A stretch of 64,000 nt of DNA from Deltaproteobacteria bacterium (GTDB lineage: Bacteria > Desulfobacterota > Binatia > Binatales > Binataceae), in contig JAKBMB010000007.1 of NCBI GenBank assembly GCA_021831785.1, positions 236,573-300,572 on the forward strand, written 5' to 3'. Every line of letters begins with the position of its first letter. The stretch's first letter is position 1. Position numbers and translations under genes: made by a program. This document shows, in pieces, positions 47,467-55,701 of the stretch. Under the pieces are notes generated by a model that did no database searches, had not been told where the DNA came from, and saw nothing but the letters and a program-made list of their open reading frames with translations.

Positions 47467-47655
47467 CTACTCAGCTTCGGGCACCTCGAGGTCGCGGCAA
47501 ATCTTGCGCGCCAGAAAGTCGTTGACCTCACGATGGCGGGGAATGGTCGACGCTTTGCCCTTGCCGCGATTCACATACACCGTGTGATTTCCGCCCTCAC
47601 GAAGAAGAGCGCAGCCGTGACGCTCCAGATGACGGAGCAGGCCGCGCCGCTTCAT
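47467..47655 (-). CDS. hicA: HicA-type mRNA interferase toxin
   Basis: The 62-residue product is MKRRGLLRHLERHGCALLRE followed by GGNHTVYVNRGKGKASTIPR and HREVNDFLARKICRDLEV. This is the double-stranded-RNA-binding-like HicA fold with the catalytic histidine in GGNHTVY. HicA toxins cleave mRNA and are held by HicB. Its ATG overlaps the hicB stop by four bases, antitoxin first, and its stop is 11 bases before the PLD-helicase start. Length is normal for intact HicA. Confidence 0.93.
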   Translation of the reverse strand: MKRRGLLRHLERHGCALLREGGNHTVYVNRGKGKASTIPRHREVNDFLARKICRDLEVPEAE

Positions 47656-47870
47656 CGCTCCTGAATCAGTAGAGGTTCTCTTATTACCTTCTGGCCCTTA
47701 AGCGATTCTTCAGCCAGGGTGCGGTTCGCTTCGAGCACAAGTGCGACCGCCTCCTTGAGGTTTTTTCGAGCTTGGTCGAGGGTCGCAGCTTGGGTATTCG
47801 CGCCCGGCAACTCCTCAACGAACGCGATGTAACCCTCAGGCACCTTGCGGAAAACAGCCGTGAATTCCAT
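47652..47870 (-). CDS. hicB: HicB-type antitoxin
   Basis: From ATG 47870 the product has 72 residues: MEFTAVFRKVPEGYIAFVEE then LPGANTQAATLDQARKNLKE and AVALVLEANRTL. This is the partly degraded RNase-H-like fold of HicB with the E-LPG-AN..A.TL..A..NL.EA pattern. It lacks a C-terminal DNA-binding helix, as in many short HicB proteins. It is translationally coupled to hicA. The frame is open far upstream but that part is not family-like and the ATG here is the natural start. Confidence 0.92.
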   Translation of the reverse strand: MEFTAVFRKVPEGYIAFVEELPGANTQAATLDQARKNLKEAVALVLEANRTLAEESLKGQKVIREPLLIQER

Positions 47871-48047
47871 AGGTTCTTTTATACTCCCAGGACTCTTGGC
47901 AGGCACGCGGTCCGGCTCACGCTGTCTTTCCGGTTCGTCTCCGGGACGCGCATCCGGTAAAGCCGGCCTGGGCCGAGAATACGCGGGGCAAGCGTAAGGA
48001 TGCCTTCGGATAGCGGCCAGGCGGCAGGTCGTGGTATTTTTAATCCG

Positions 48048-48329
48048 ATGGATTCGAAGGGCGAAAAGCGGGCGCCAATGACAGCGGAACAAGGTTCCTA
48101 CCACTACACGGTCTATTTTGAGCCGCAGACCGACGGCAGTTTCGCGGTCGTGTTTCCGGCATTCCCCGAGATCGTGACCTTCGGGCGGACGCTGGAGGAA
48201 GCGCGGGCGATGGCGCGCGACGCGTTGCGCTGTCATCTGGAGGGACTCCGCAAGGACGGCGAAGCGATTCCGCCCGAGACGCCACCGGCCGGCGCTCCGA
48301 TTCGCGAAGAGGTCGTGGTGGCGATTTGA
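48048..48329 (+). CDS. Orphan HicB-like antitoxin domain protein
   Basis: The product contains YHYTVYFEPQTDGSFAVVFP then AFPEIVTFGRTLEEARAMAR and DALRCHLEGLRKDGEAIP, the HicB-like fold (y.v.f.p..dG.f.v.fPa.pg..t.G.TleEA...a.dal). Start is ATG 48048 or 48078; neither has a strong ribosome site. No HicA is encoded beside it on this strand, and the flanking genes are on the minus strand, so it is an orphan. It is not closely similar to the HicB at 47652 in sequence. Confidence 0.75.
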   Translation: MDSKGEKRAPMTAEQGSYHYTVYFEPQTDGSFAVVFPAFPEIVTFGRTLEEARAMARDALRCHLEGLRKDGEAIPPETPPAGAPIREEVVVAI

Positions 48330-48413
48330 GTCCGGCTGGAGTGCAGCCGCTCGGTGCTTAAGGAATCGGTATAAGGCACTCCGCGCCGCCTTGCCGCGGG
48401 ATCATCCAAGCCG

Positions 48414-48875
48414 CTAAAACCTCCATCGTTCCAGCCCAAACAGTTCCAGCAACCGAATGTGCTTGATGCCCATCGCGGAGCATACGTCCGGGATTTTCGG
48501 CTTTCGCAGATTGTTGCTCGGGATCTCTCCGCTCACAACAGTAAGACCGTTGACCTGCGCTACGGCGATCACGAACGGGTCGGCTGTCGAGCGATTCTTT
48601 CTCGCGTCCACCAGCCTCGGGTATGCCGAGAGTATCTTCCTAACGGACTTCTGAGTCGCCTCGTCGATGGGCAGGAAGAGCCCAGCCTGATTCCTCGCCC
48701 ATTTGTAAACATCGTCGTCTTTCTTCTTCAGCTCGATCAGAACCTCCTCCGTCCCGCAGAGGCCACGGCCGGCGATTAACTGTTCGATATTGCGCCACAC
48801 CGACGGAAACCTGTCGGGCGGATAGTAGCGCCGCCATCCGTCGAGGATCGCGCTTGTGTCGATGCTGTATTTCAC
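48414..48875 (-). CDS. PIN-domain toxin of the DUF4411 type
   Basis: The 153-residue product begins MKYSIDTSAILDGWRRYYPP with the first PIN aspartate. It continues EVLIELKKKDDDVYKWARNQ and later TADPFVIAVAQVNGLTVVSG, which holds the later acidic residues. The DUF4411 group of PIN nucleases is usually paired with an XRE-ImmA/IrrE protein, exactly the gene found here. The two overlap by four bases (48872-48875), so they are translated together with the protease-like partner first. A predicted RNase toxin. Confidence 0.85.
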   Translation of the reverse strand: MKYSIDTSAILDGWRRYYPPDRFPSVWRNIEQLIAGRGLCGTEEVLIELKKKDDDVYKWARNQAGLFLPIDEATQKSVRKILSAYPRLVDARKNRSTADPFVIAVAQVNGLTVVSGEIPSNNLRKPKIPDVCSAMGIKHIRLLELFGLERWRF

Positions 48876-50059
48876 GCTCCCGCTGAGGCTGCGCCGGAGT
48901 GCAGGAGGGTCTGCTCAATTCTAGGCAGATGCTTTACACGCACCTCCAATAGGTCGGACACATCACTTGAGGTGAGCTTCTCGCTGGCGTAGCCCGCGAG
49001 CACAAGACGGGAAAATGAATCTCCGGCTCGACTCAGTGCAAGTTTGTATGGCGGGGCAAATCCGGCGGGCTTGGTCGTCGCCTTGAATTGTTGTGCATAT
49101 TCGGCGCGCTTTTTGCGATAGAACGCCCCGGTCGCCAAGCCAGCGATAAGCAGGCGCCGAACGATCACCTCGCGGCTCACCCTAAAACGTTTCGAGAGGA
49201 GATCAATGTCGTCGTCAGACCACTCGCCGCGTCCAGCGGAAGAGCGTAAACGGGCATCCTGCACGAGAGCATCGCGAGGCACTAATACTTCGCCAGCGAC
49301 CATATTCGCGTCGATCTCGGATTGCTGGTCTCGAGACCTGCTGCCGGGAGCTTCATCAAGATCGCAAATACCTCCTTCCCGCAGCATCAGGTGGGCAAAT
49401 TCGTGGAGTAGCGTGAAGATCCTGGCTCGAACGGGGTCTTTAATGTTCAGGACGATAATGGGAAGCGGCGTCAGTGCCAGCGAAAACCCGCGCATCTCTT
49501 CGACATCCACGTTCGAAGCCTGAAAGGTCATGACGCCCAGCTTCTCGATCGCCCGCCTCCAGCCGTTGAACGCGTCGTATTCCGAGTGCCACGCAAGCTG
49601 GGCAGCCAGAGTGACTCCGAGCCGCGCACGACCCTCATGGGCAAGAGGTTCGGGCGCCCTCTTTACGTCGGTAATCCCCGCAAACTTGAGTGGCTTCTCG
49701 CCAAGCGCGGCGTAGATGTCGAGCGCCGCTTCGCGGCGGTATTGGGCCTTACGAACTTCGAGCCGGAGCTCGTACGATTCACTTCCCAATAGCCTCTCGG
49801 GAAGCCGGCGGAAGTCACGAAGTGCCTGAAAGTCTTCGGGAGGGTCGGCCAGATAGAACACCGCGAGCGGGCGTTTATAGACTTCGGCGAGCTTCCGTAG
49901 CTGCGCGATCGACGGTTTTACTTCTCCGGTTTCCCACTTCTTGAGCTTATCGAGCGGCACCTTGGCCTTCGATGACACAACCGCCGCGTCGAGACCCGCG
50001 GATTCTCGGGCCCAAACAAGCAGTTCAGGCTTTATCAATGCTTCTGTGCGTATGCTCAT
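48872..50059 (-). CDS. XRE-family regulator fused to ImmA/IrrE metallopeptidase
   Basis: The 395-residue product has an N-terminal Cro/C1-type helix-turn-helix (WARESAGLDAAVVSSKAKVP then LDKLKKWETGEVKPSIAQLR). The middle carries the zinc metallopeptidase motif LLHEFAHLMLREGG (HExxH), followed by the conserved QQSEIDANMVAGEVLVPRDA. Such proteins cleave repressors or serve as the antitoxin/regulator for PIN toxins. The gene begins the two-gene unit with the DUF4411 toxin. It resembles phage and integrative-element regulators that sense DNA damage or invasion. Confidence 0.9.
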   Translation of the reverse strand: MSIRTEALIKPELLVWARESAGLDAAVVSSKAKVPLDKLKKWETGEVKPSIAQLRKLAEVYKRPLAVFYLADPPEDFQALRDFRRLPERLLGSESYELRLEVRKAQYRREAALDIYAALGEKPLKFAGITDVKRAPEPLAHEGRARLGVTLAAQLAWHSEYDAFNGWRRAIEKLGVMTFQASNVDVEEMRGFSLALTPLPIIVLNIKDPVRARIFTLLHEFAHLMLREGGICDLDEAPGSRSRDQQSEIDANMVAGEVLVPRDALVQDARLRSSAGRGEWSDDDIDLLSKRFRVSREVIVRRLLIAGLATGAFYRKKRAEYAQQFKATTKPAGFAPPYKLALSRAGDSFSRLVLAGYASEKLTSSDVSDLLEVRVKHLPRIEQTLLHSGAASAGA

Positions 50060-50136
50060 TTTAGGTTACAAGCGACCACGCCAATTTGGTCGATTCAGGG
50101 CCACCGGACACCGTAGCATTGCGCGACCGTGGCAAA

Positions 50137-50640
50137 TTACCGCTGCCTTTGCTCCCACATCTCCTTGACCATCTGAACCATATTCGGCCCGAGTTCAGAG
50201 TCGTCTCGGTATTGGAGATATTGATTAAAGCTCGCGCCAAACCACACATTGGGCAAGCTGGCCAGCCACCGGAGGTCACCCGAGAGCAGCGCGTGCATTC
50301 GCTCGTGACGCTTCGTCAGTACTTGATACGTGTGCCAATACGCTTCGCGCATCATTTGTCCTACTGCGGCTATGTAGTGAGTTGGAACCAGGTCATGAAA
50401 AAGATCGCTCATAGAGTTGACGAATACGCGGCGGGGGGTTTTCCAGCGCAAGGGTTCGCGAAGTTTTTCGGGGACAAGCCGCAGGTCGAAGCCGTTTTCG
50501 AATGGATGACCGGGAACGCCGCGAAAGCGCTCTGCGAAAGTTTCGGCGTAGCAGTTCTTGCAGCCCGGGCTGACCTTTGTACAGCCCCGAACCGGGTTCC
50601 ACGTGGCATCGGTCCACTCTATGGAGGTTCGATCGCTCAT
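50137..50640 (-). CDS. DUF5131 (phage Gp37/Gp68-like) protein, C-terminally truncated
   Basis: The product opens MSDRTSIEWTDATWNPVRGC then TKVSPGCKNCYAETFAERFR, the three-cysteine signature of the Gp37/Gp68 family. It continues RRVFVNSMSDLFHDLVPTHY and YQVLTKRHERMHAL and PNVWFGASF. Full members run on for about 80 more residues after this point; here the sequence switches to NQYLQYRDDSELGPNMVQMV and ends, so the C-terminus is lost or replaced. The three-Cys motif is thought to bind an iron-sulfur cluster or metal, and family members commonly sit with TcmP-type partners in mobile islands. No TcmP gene is seen. Confidence 0.75.
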   Translation of the reverse strand: MSDRTSIEWTDATWNPVRGCTKVSPGCKNCYAETFAERFRGVPGHPFENGFDLRLVPEKLREPLRWKTPRRVFVNSMSDLFHDLVPTHYIAAVGQMMREAYWHTYQVLTKRHERMHALLSGDLRWLASLPNVWFGASFNQYLQYRDDSELGPNMVQMVKEMWEQRQR

Positions 50641-50677
50641 GTTGGTTGGGCGAATATACGACGAAAATAATCCTACG

Positions 50678-50866
50678 TCAAATTCCTTCAGTGGCCGGCG
50701 GAGCGGCTAAAGTCGCCCTATCAAGGGAAGCCTTGAGCACGTCGATCGGGTCGCGGACGGGGCGGGTGGCGCGCAGCAGCTTCCTCTCCTCGGCTGTAAG
50801 CTCGTAAACCTCTTCAACCAGCGTCGCCAGCTCCTCTTCGACCCGCATCTGCTCCTCTGACAGCAT
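50678..50866 (-). CDS. Small unknown protein in the defence island
   Basis: A 62-residue frame reading EEQMRVEEELATLVEEVYEL then TAEERKLLRATRPVRDPIDV. It is acidic, helical and has no known family to me. It starts 36 bases after the methyltransferase stop and precedes the DUF5131 gene in the same direction, so it may be a small accessory of the methyltransferase. Start is ATG at 50866. Short length makes this uncertain. Confidence 0.5.
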   Translation of the reverse strand: MLSEEQMRVEEELATLVEEVYELTAEERKLLRATRPVRDPIDVLKASLDRATLAAPPATEGI

Positions 50867-50902
50867 TGGCCGTTGATACCTATGCGGCAGCGCGCAACAC
50901 TC

Positions 50903-53900
50903 TCACCGTGCGCTGGCCTCGATGAGCGACATCTCCAATTCTGTGAGACCGTACAGCCGATATATCGCAGCGTCCAGTTCGGTCGTTACGGCACCGTAGT
51001 CCCTTTCGACCGCGCGTTTGTTCAGACTCTCCAACTCGGCGCGCTGCGAGCCGTCAGGAATCGCGATCGGAAGCTCCAGCAGGTACTGGGGCATGAAGCG
51101 AACGAAACCCCTTTGGAGCGCTGTTCCGGTCTTGGCGAGGACCCAAAACAACAGACGCGAATTTAGCAGGCAGGTTAGGCTCGCCAATGAGAGCGGCGCG
51201 CCTCGACGGAGCGTCAGGCAGTATGCGGTGATGGAATATAATTTTCCATCGCTATCCAATGCGGCCGAGGGACGATCGTTGTAGTCTGGCAACATCACCT
51301 TGGGCTGCTCGAATTGATCGAGGTTTTGCGATCGGCCGAACGCCCACCAGCCCGAGTGATCCATGCGGCCTCGTTCGCGGGCACGAAGCCGCGGCTCGCA
51401 TTCTCTCAAATAGCGCCAGGCCTTCGGAAAATCAGCCCTCAACTGCCGCTCGCTGAACAAACGCGGATCAGAGCCGGACAGATCGTAGGGAAACAAAATC
51501 CACTGGTCGTTGTGCGACAGGGAAAAAGCTCGAATCTCGTCGCCCGAAAGAAGGGGCTTCAGGAGCGCGGTTTCGATCTCGTGCGCGCTGCCCGTCGCGC
51601 GCGAGCTGACTCGAACGGTTTCCTTGGACACGCGCTCCGTGCCTCGAAAGACGAAAACGTCATTATCGCTGGTCCGAAGCCCTTGGAATGCGCGATCGAT
51701 AAATTCTCCTAGCCGCGGATACTCGGAGCTGAGCAGCCGCTCCAACAGCGCCGCCTCGGCGCCACCGCTAAACGTCCAAACGCCGCCGCTTCCGGGCGCC
51801 GGGCGGTCCTGTTCGCGCCCAATCTCTCCCGTCGAGGCGTCAACAAAGGCAAAGGTCTCGCGGGATGTACGAGAAAGGCCAACAACACACGTATAATTGG
51901 TGGCATCTTCGAACAGTTGAAAGTCCTTGAAATCAACGACACGCGCCAGCGCCTTTTTACCGGCCACCAACTCGCGCAGACCCGCTCCGTAATCTGTCGC
52001 GAACCATTTGTTTGGAACGATATATACAGCCTCTTTGGTCGTTAACCCCAGGCCGATTTCCAGAAACGGCAGGTAGATATCGAAATTCTTGGCCGCGGAC
52101 CGGTATCTCTGACCCACAAACTCGGCGCCTGCCGGGTCGCTCTGTCGGAGTTGTTGGACTCGCGCGTAAGGCGGGTTGCCGACGACGGCATCGAACCCGG
52201 CGTCATCGAGACGGTCGGTAACGCGCTCCGTGCCTGGACGGGCACCGTAAAACACCTCTGGGAACTCAAGCTCCCAATGAAAGAAGCGCCGCTCCCCGGC
52301 CGCCGCGAGCGCCGTCGCCGCGATACGGCGCTCTGCCGCCGACATCGCGGCAAGCGCCTTCTCGAGCGCGGCGGCCGTGCGCGCCTTGATGAAGCGATCG
52401 GCCTCGCGAGTTTTGAGGAACGCGATCACGGGCGCGTCAGCGGCGGCGCCCTTGCCGCGCGCTTTTTTCGCCGCCTCGTTGCCGAACCATTGGCTGGTGT
52501 ACACGTCGAGAATCCGCTTGTACGGCGCAAGCGCGTCGGATGCCTTGCGGTACTCGGCGCGCGATTCATACACCTGCGCGCTGGTCACGTCCGACAGCTC
52601 GCCGACGTGGCGCATGAAATCCGTCGCAAGCGTCAGCCCGGCAAACCAGTTGCCGAACAGAGATCCCTGCCGGAGCTCGTCCTGCACTTCGGGAACCGAT
52701 ACGCCGATCAGCGAATTGCCGCATCGCAGATGATGGTCAAGAAACGAGAGCGGCGCGCCCAGCGTGAAGCAATCGAGCCATAGCGAAACCTTGGCTAGCT
52801 CGACCGCCATCGGATTCAGATCGACGCCGTAGATGCATCGCTTGAGCACGTGGCGCTTGAGCAGGTTCACGTCGGTCAGGCGCCGGATGTCGATCGTGAT
52901 GCCCTGCTCGTCCATCTCATGGACGATGCTCTCGCGCACGTCGGCCAGATGGGCGGTAACGGGGTTCCATGGGAAACCGTTCAGGAAATCGAGCGCCTTG
53001 TCGGTGATGTAGTCGACTGCCTCAACCAGAAAATGCCCGGAGCCCATCGCGGGATCCAGAACCTTGATATCGAAGAACCGATCGATTAGGGCGCGCCATC
53101 GGTTCTCGACCGCCGGACCGGATTCGTACTTGCGCGGATCCTCGCCGGTGGCGCGCGCGTTCTTGACTCGATCGCGATGCCACGCCTGCGCTTCGCGCAG
53201 CATCGGGCGGAGAGCGTCGAATTTCTCCTTGACGACGGGGCCGAGCGCCTGCTCGACGATATAGGCGACAATGTGATCGGGCGTGTAATACGAGCCGGTC
53301 GCCTTGCGCTCCCGGCGGTCGTTTTCGAGATAGGCGCGGCCCTTGGCGATGACGCGGCGCTGGCGTTCGGCGCGCTCGCGCTCGGCTTCGACCAGTTCTT
53401 TGAAAGCGCGATAGATTTCGCGGTTTTTCTCCTTGGCGATCGCGAGCTTCTCGTTCGCCACCCGCAGCTTGAATTCGAGAAGTCCTTCGTAAATCGAGCC
53501 GAGCTGGCGGACGCCCAGGGATTTGAAGTCGATTGGAACCAGCTTGAAGCTCTTCGGGTCTTCGTCGCGCGCGAGCAGGTCGAGGGCGGGAGCGAGAAAG
53601 CGATCGGCAATCTTGTTTTCCAAAAGAAAGCGGCTGACTTGGGCTTCCTCGCCGGCGTCGTCAGTTTTCGGATCAGAGAGAAACAGGCCACCGTTGTAAA
53701 CCGGGACGTTGAGCGCGGCGCGGCCCCGGTCGATTACGGCGAACATCTCGGCGAGCCGATCGCAGAGCTCGAAGCTGTCGGCGCGATAGCGCTTGGCGAG
53801 CCGCGCTGCCGCTTCATCGCGCACGGGGCCGGCGGCGTCGGCGACCTCCTGCTTTAGGCGCGAGAGACTGACCTCGAAATAGCCGCGAGTCTCCTTGACC

Positions 53901-55318
53901 GGCAGAAGGTCGCGCGCTTCGGCATAGAGGATGAACAGCAGGCGGTACAGCAGCGTCAGAGTTCCGCGGAAGATGGCATCGAGGGCGTCCTGCGAAAGAC
54001 TGCGCGCGCCCGCGCGATGCATGAAGTCGACGAAACCCTCGGCGAGCAGCGGGAAGATATCCTCGAAAACGCGCCGCTTTAAGTTTTCGCCCAGCTTGCG
54101 GGCGTATTCCTCGCTCTCGTCGAGAATGCGGTCAACCAGAGAAAGCGCGGCCTCGCGCCCTTCGCGTACAACGGTCACGGGAACGAAGGATTCCCGCCGA
54201 AACAGCAGCCAGAAGTAACGGAACGCGTCGCCCGGTTCGGCGGGTCCGGGCCCCTGATCGGCGAGCAGGTCCGACAGATCGATCTCGTAGTAGTTGGTTG
54301 CGCGGGAATGGGCGCGCCGTGAATAGAGCCGCCACAGACGGCCGTTCGTCACGATCACCCACGGCGCTTCGCCGCGTTCGAGCAGGCTCACGACCTGGGC
54401 GCCCGGGTTAGCGTCGGGCGCGGCGCTATCGCGGCCGTAATCCTTGGCGTCGAGCATCCGATCCCACGGATAGGCGAGGCATAGCGCCAGCGGCGGACCA
54501 TCGGATTGATCTTGCGAATAGAGCAGGTAACCGGGGCCGTCGGAATCATCGCCGCGAACCACGCGGAATCCCAAGGTTCCGAAGATCGGCTCGAAAAGCT
54601 CGCGGCCGATTGCCGGGCGGTCCTTGCCTCCGAATCGTGCCGCGGTTCCCGCGTAGAGTTCGCGCAGACGGCTCCACGCGGGTTTGGTGTCCTCATTCCA
54701 TTGGAGAAACTCGCGCAGCCGCGCGCTTAGATAATGATCGGAGAAAAGCGCGCGATTATTGAAATATTCTTCCGACCATGCGGCGACGGTGTAGGCCGCT
54801 GTCAGCTTCTCGTACTGGGCGAACGGATCCGGCTCGGTGAAGGTGAAGCGGCGAAGAATCCGCAGATGGAGCCGCTCGGGCTTGAGCCGCTCGACGGTAA
54901 GCGTCCGCGGCCGAACTTTGACTTGCGGCGCTCCGATGCCCGAGCCTGGCCCGGTAGGATGCTCCCGCTCCAGTAGGACAAAATCCAATCGCTCGTAGTC
55001 GCTGGTCAGGACCAGCAGATAGTTGCCGGCAAGCAGGCGAAAGGCGTTCGCGACCGCGCGCGCGTGCGCGACCGTCACCGAGCGCAAGTCGAAGAGATAG
55101 ACCTGGAAGAGGCCTTCCTGGTCGGCGAGCAGCTCGATCTTCTTGATTGGCCTGAGAGTCGAATCGGCCGTGATGCCGAGATTCGCCGGCGTCTGAATTC
55201 TGCGGACACTCGTGTTGTAGCCCAGGCGCTCGAAGAACGCCGCCACGCCGTCGGCGTCGCTCAGCGCCTGGATGTCGGCGTAGCCGAGCTTGATATCGTG
55301 TTGCAGCGCCGTAATCAC
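50903..55318 (-). CDS. Eco57I-type DNA methyltransferase with degenerate nuclease-like domain
   Basis: The 1471-residue product looks like a type IIG restriction-modification polypeptide. Residues about 238-335 resemble the nuclease domain of that class (IGRELFEPIFGTLGFRVV ... PWVIVTNGRLWRLYSRR). At the position of the usual E-x-K, however, it reads PPLALCLAYPWDRMLD (275-290) with no acidic or lysine pair. The N6-adenine methyltransferase core has motif I LDPAMGSGHFLVEAV (754-766), a second SAM-site block IYGVDLNPMAVELAKVSLW (829-847) and catalytic motif IV VVGNPPYARV (1046-1055). The C-terminus is a TaqI-like target-recognition region (LELPIAIPDGSQRAELESLN). It starts the minus-strand island that ends with the PLD-helicase. 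Confidence 0.88.
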   Translation of the reverse strand: MITALQHDIKLGYADIQALSDADGVAAFFERLGYNTSVRRIQTPANLGITADSTLRPIKKIELLADQEGLFQVYLFDLRSVTVAHARAVANAFRLLAGNYLLVLTSDYERLDFVLLEREHPTGPGSGIGAPQVKVRPRTLTVERLKPERLHLRILRRFTFTEPDPFAQYEKLTAAYTVAAWSEEYFNNRALFSDHYLSARLREFLQWNEDTKPAWSRLRELYAGTAARFGGKDRPAIGRELFEPIFGTLGFRVVRGDDSDGPGYLLYSQDQSDGPPLALCLAYPWDRMLDAKDYGRDSAAPDANPGAQVVSLLERGEAPWVIVTNGRLWRLYSRRAHSRATNYYEIDLSDLLADQGPGPAEPGDAFRYFWLLFRRESFVPVTVVREGREAALSLVDRILDESEEYARKLGENLKRRVFEDIFPLLAEGFVDFMHRAGARSLSQDALDAIFRGTLTLLYRLLFILYAEARDLLPVKETRGYFEVSLSRLKQEVADAAGPVRDEAAARLAKRYRADSFELCDRLAEMFAVIDRGRAALNVPVYNGGLFLSDPKTDDAGEEAQVSRFLLENKIADRFLAPALDLLARDEDPKSFKLVPIDFKSLGVRQLGSIYEGLLEFKLRVANEKLAIAKEKNREIYRAFKELVEAERERAERQRRVIAKGRAYLENDRRERKATGSYYTPDHIVAYIVEQALGPVVKEKFDALRPMLREAQAWHRDRVKNARATGEDPRKYESGPAVENRWRALIDRFFDIKVLDPAMGSGHFLVEAVDYITDKALDFLNGFPWNPVTAHLADVRESIVHEMDEQGITIDIRRLTDVNLLKRHVLKRCIYGVDLNPMAVELAKVSLWLDCFTLGAPLSFLDHHLRCGNSLIGVSVPEVQDELRQGSLFGNWFAGLTLATDFMRHVGELSDVTSAQVYESRAEYRKASDALAPYKRILDVYTSQWFGNEAAKKARGKGAAADAPVIAFLKTREADRFIKARTAAALEKALAAMSAAERRIAATALAAAGERRFFHWELEFPEVFYGARPGTERVTDRLDDAGFDAVVGNPPYARVQQLRQSDPAGAEFVGQRYRSAAKNFDIYLPFLEIGLGLTTKEAVYIVPNKWFATDYGAGLRELVAGKKALARVVDFKDFQLFEDATNYTCVVGLSRTSRETFAFVDASTGEIGREQDRPAPGSGGVWTFSGGAEAALLERLLSSEYPRLGEFIDRAFQGLRTSDNDVFVFRGTERVSKETVRVSSRATGSAHEIETALLKPLLSGDEIRAFSLSHNDQWILFPYDLSGSDPRLFSERQLRADFPKAWRYLRECEPRLRARERGRMDHSGWWAFGRSQNLDQFEQPKVMLPDYNDRPSAALDSDGKLYSITAYCLTLRRGAPLSLASLTCLLNSRLLFWVLAKTGTALQRGFVRFMPQYLLELPIAIPDGSQRAELESLNKRAVERDYGAVTTELDAAIYRLYGLTELEMSLIEASAR

Positions 55319-55701
55319 CTCCCCGATTCTGCGCTTGCGCCCTTAAACCCGAAAATTAGGTCAGAATGCGGGCTGCCGAACGAGGGCCTGCTTGACGCGG
55401 TTCAGATCGCACACTTCACCGACAAAGCTGCCACCGGGCTGTCGGTACGCAACGAACGCTTGTGCTTTTCGCAGATCATAGTCAAGGCTAAAAGGGTTTA
55501 TGGCGGCATCTTTCAATGAATGGAAAGCGGTCGGACTTCACGTCGGCGAGTTTGCATTCATTGGCATTTAATAGCATAGCTTAATAGCATCGATAGTCGC
55601 TTGCCGCTGGCCGCAGCGTCGGCGCCCTTGACTGGGAACGGCTACATCCGGCGTGCCGGCGCCGCTAGGCGGCGCGACCAGCGTCCCTTAAGCCGCATCA
55701 T
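55319..55701. other. Spacer between methyltransferase and Rieske oxygenase
   Basis: 383 bases, relatively AT-rich at 55555-55590. A short open stretch (about 55350-55519) has protein-like composition (GLPNEGLLDAVQIAHFTDKA) but no start or family and may be a remnant. The methyltransferase promoter should lie here. Confidence 0.4.

Noticed and set aside
55064..55519. Plus-strand frame at the methyltransferase 5' end
   Set aside because: Mostly antisense to the methyltransferase N-terminus; only its tail is intergenic and it has no recognisable family.
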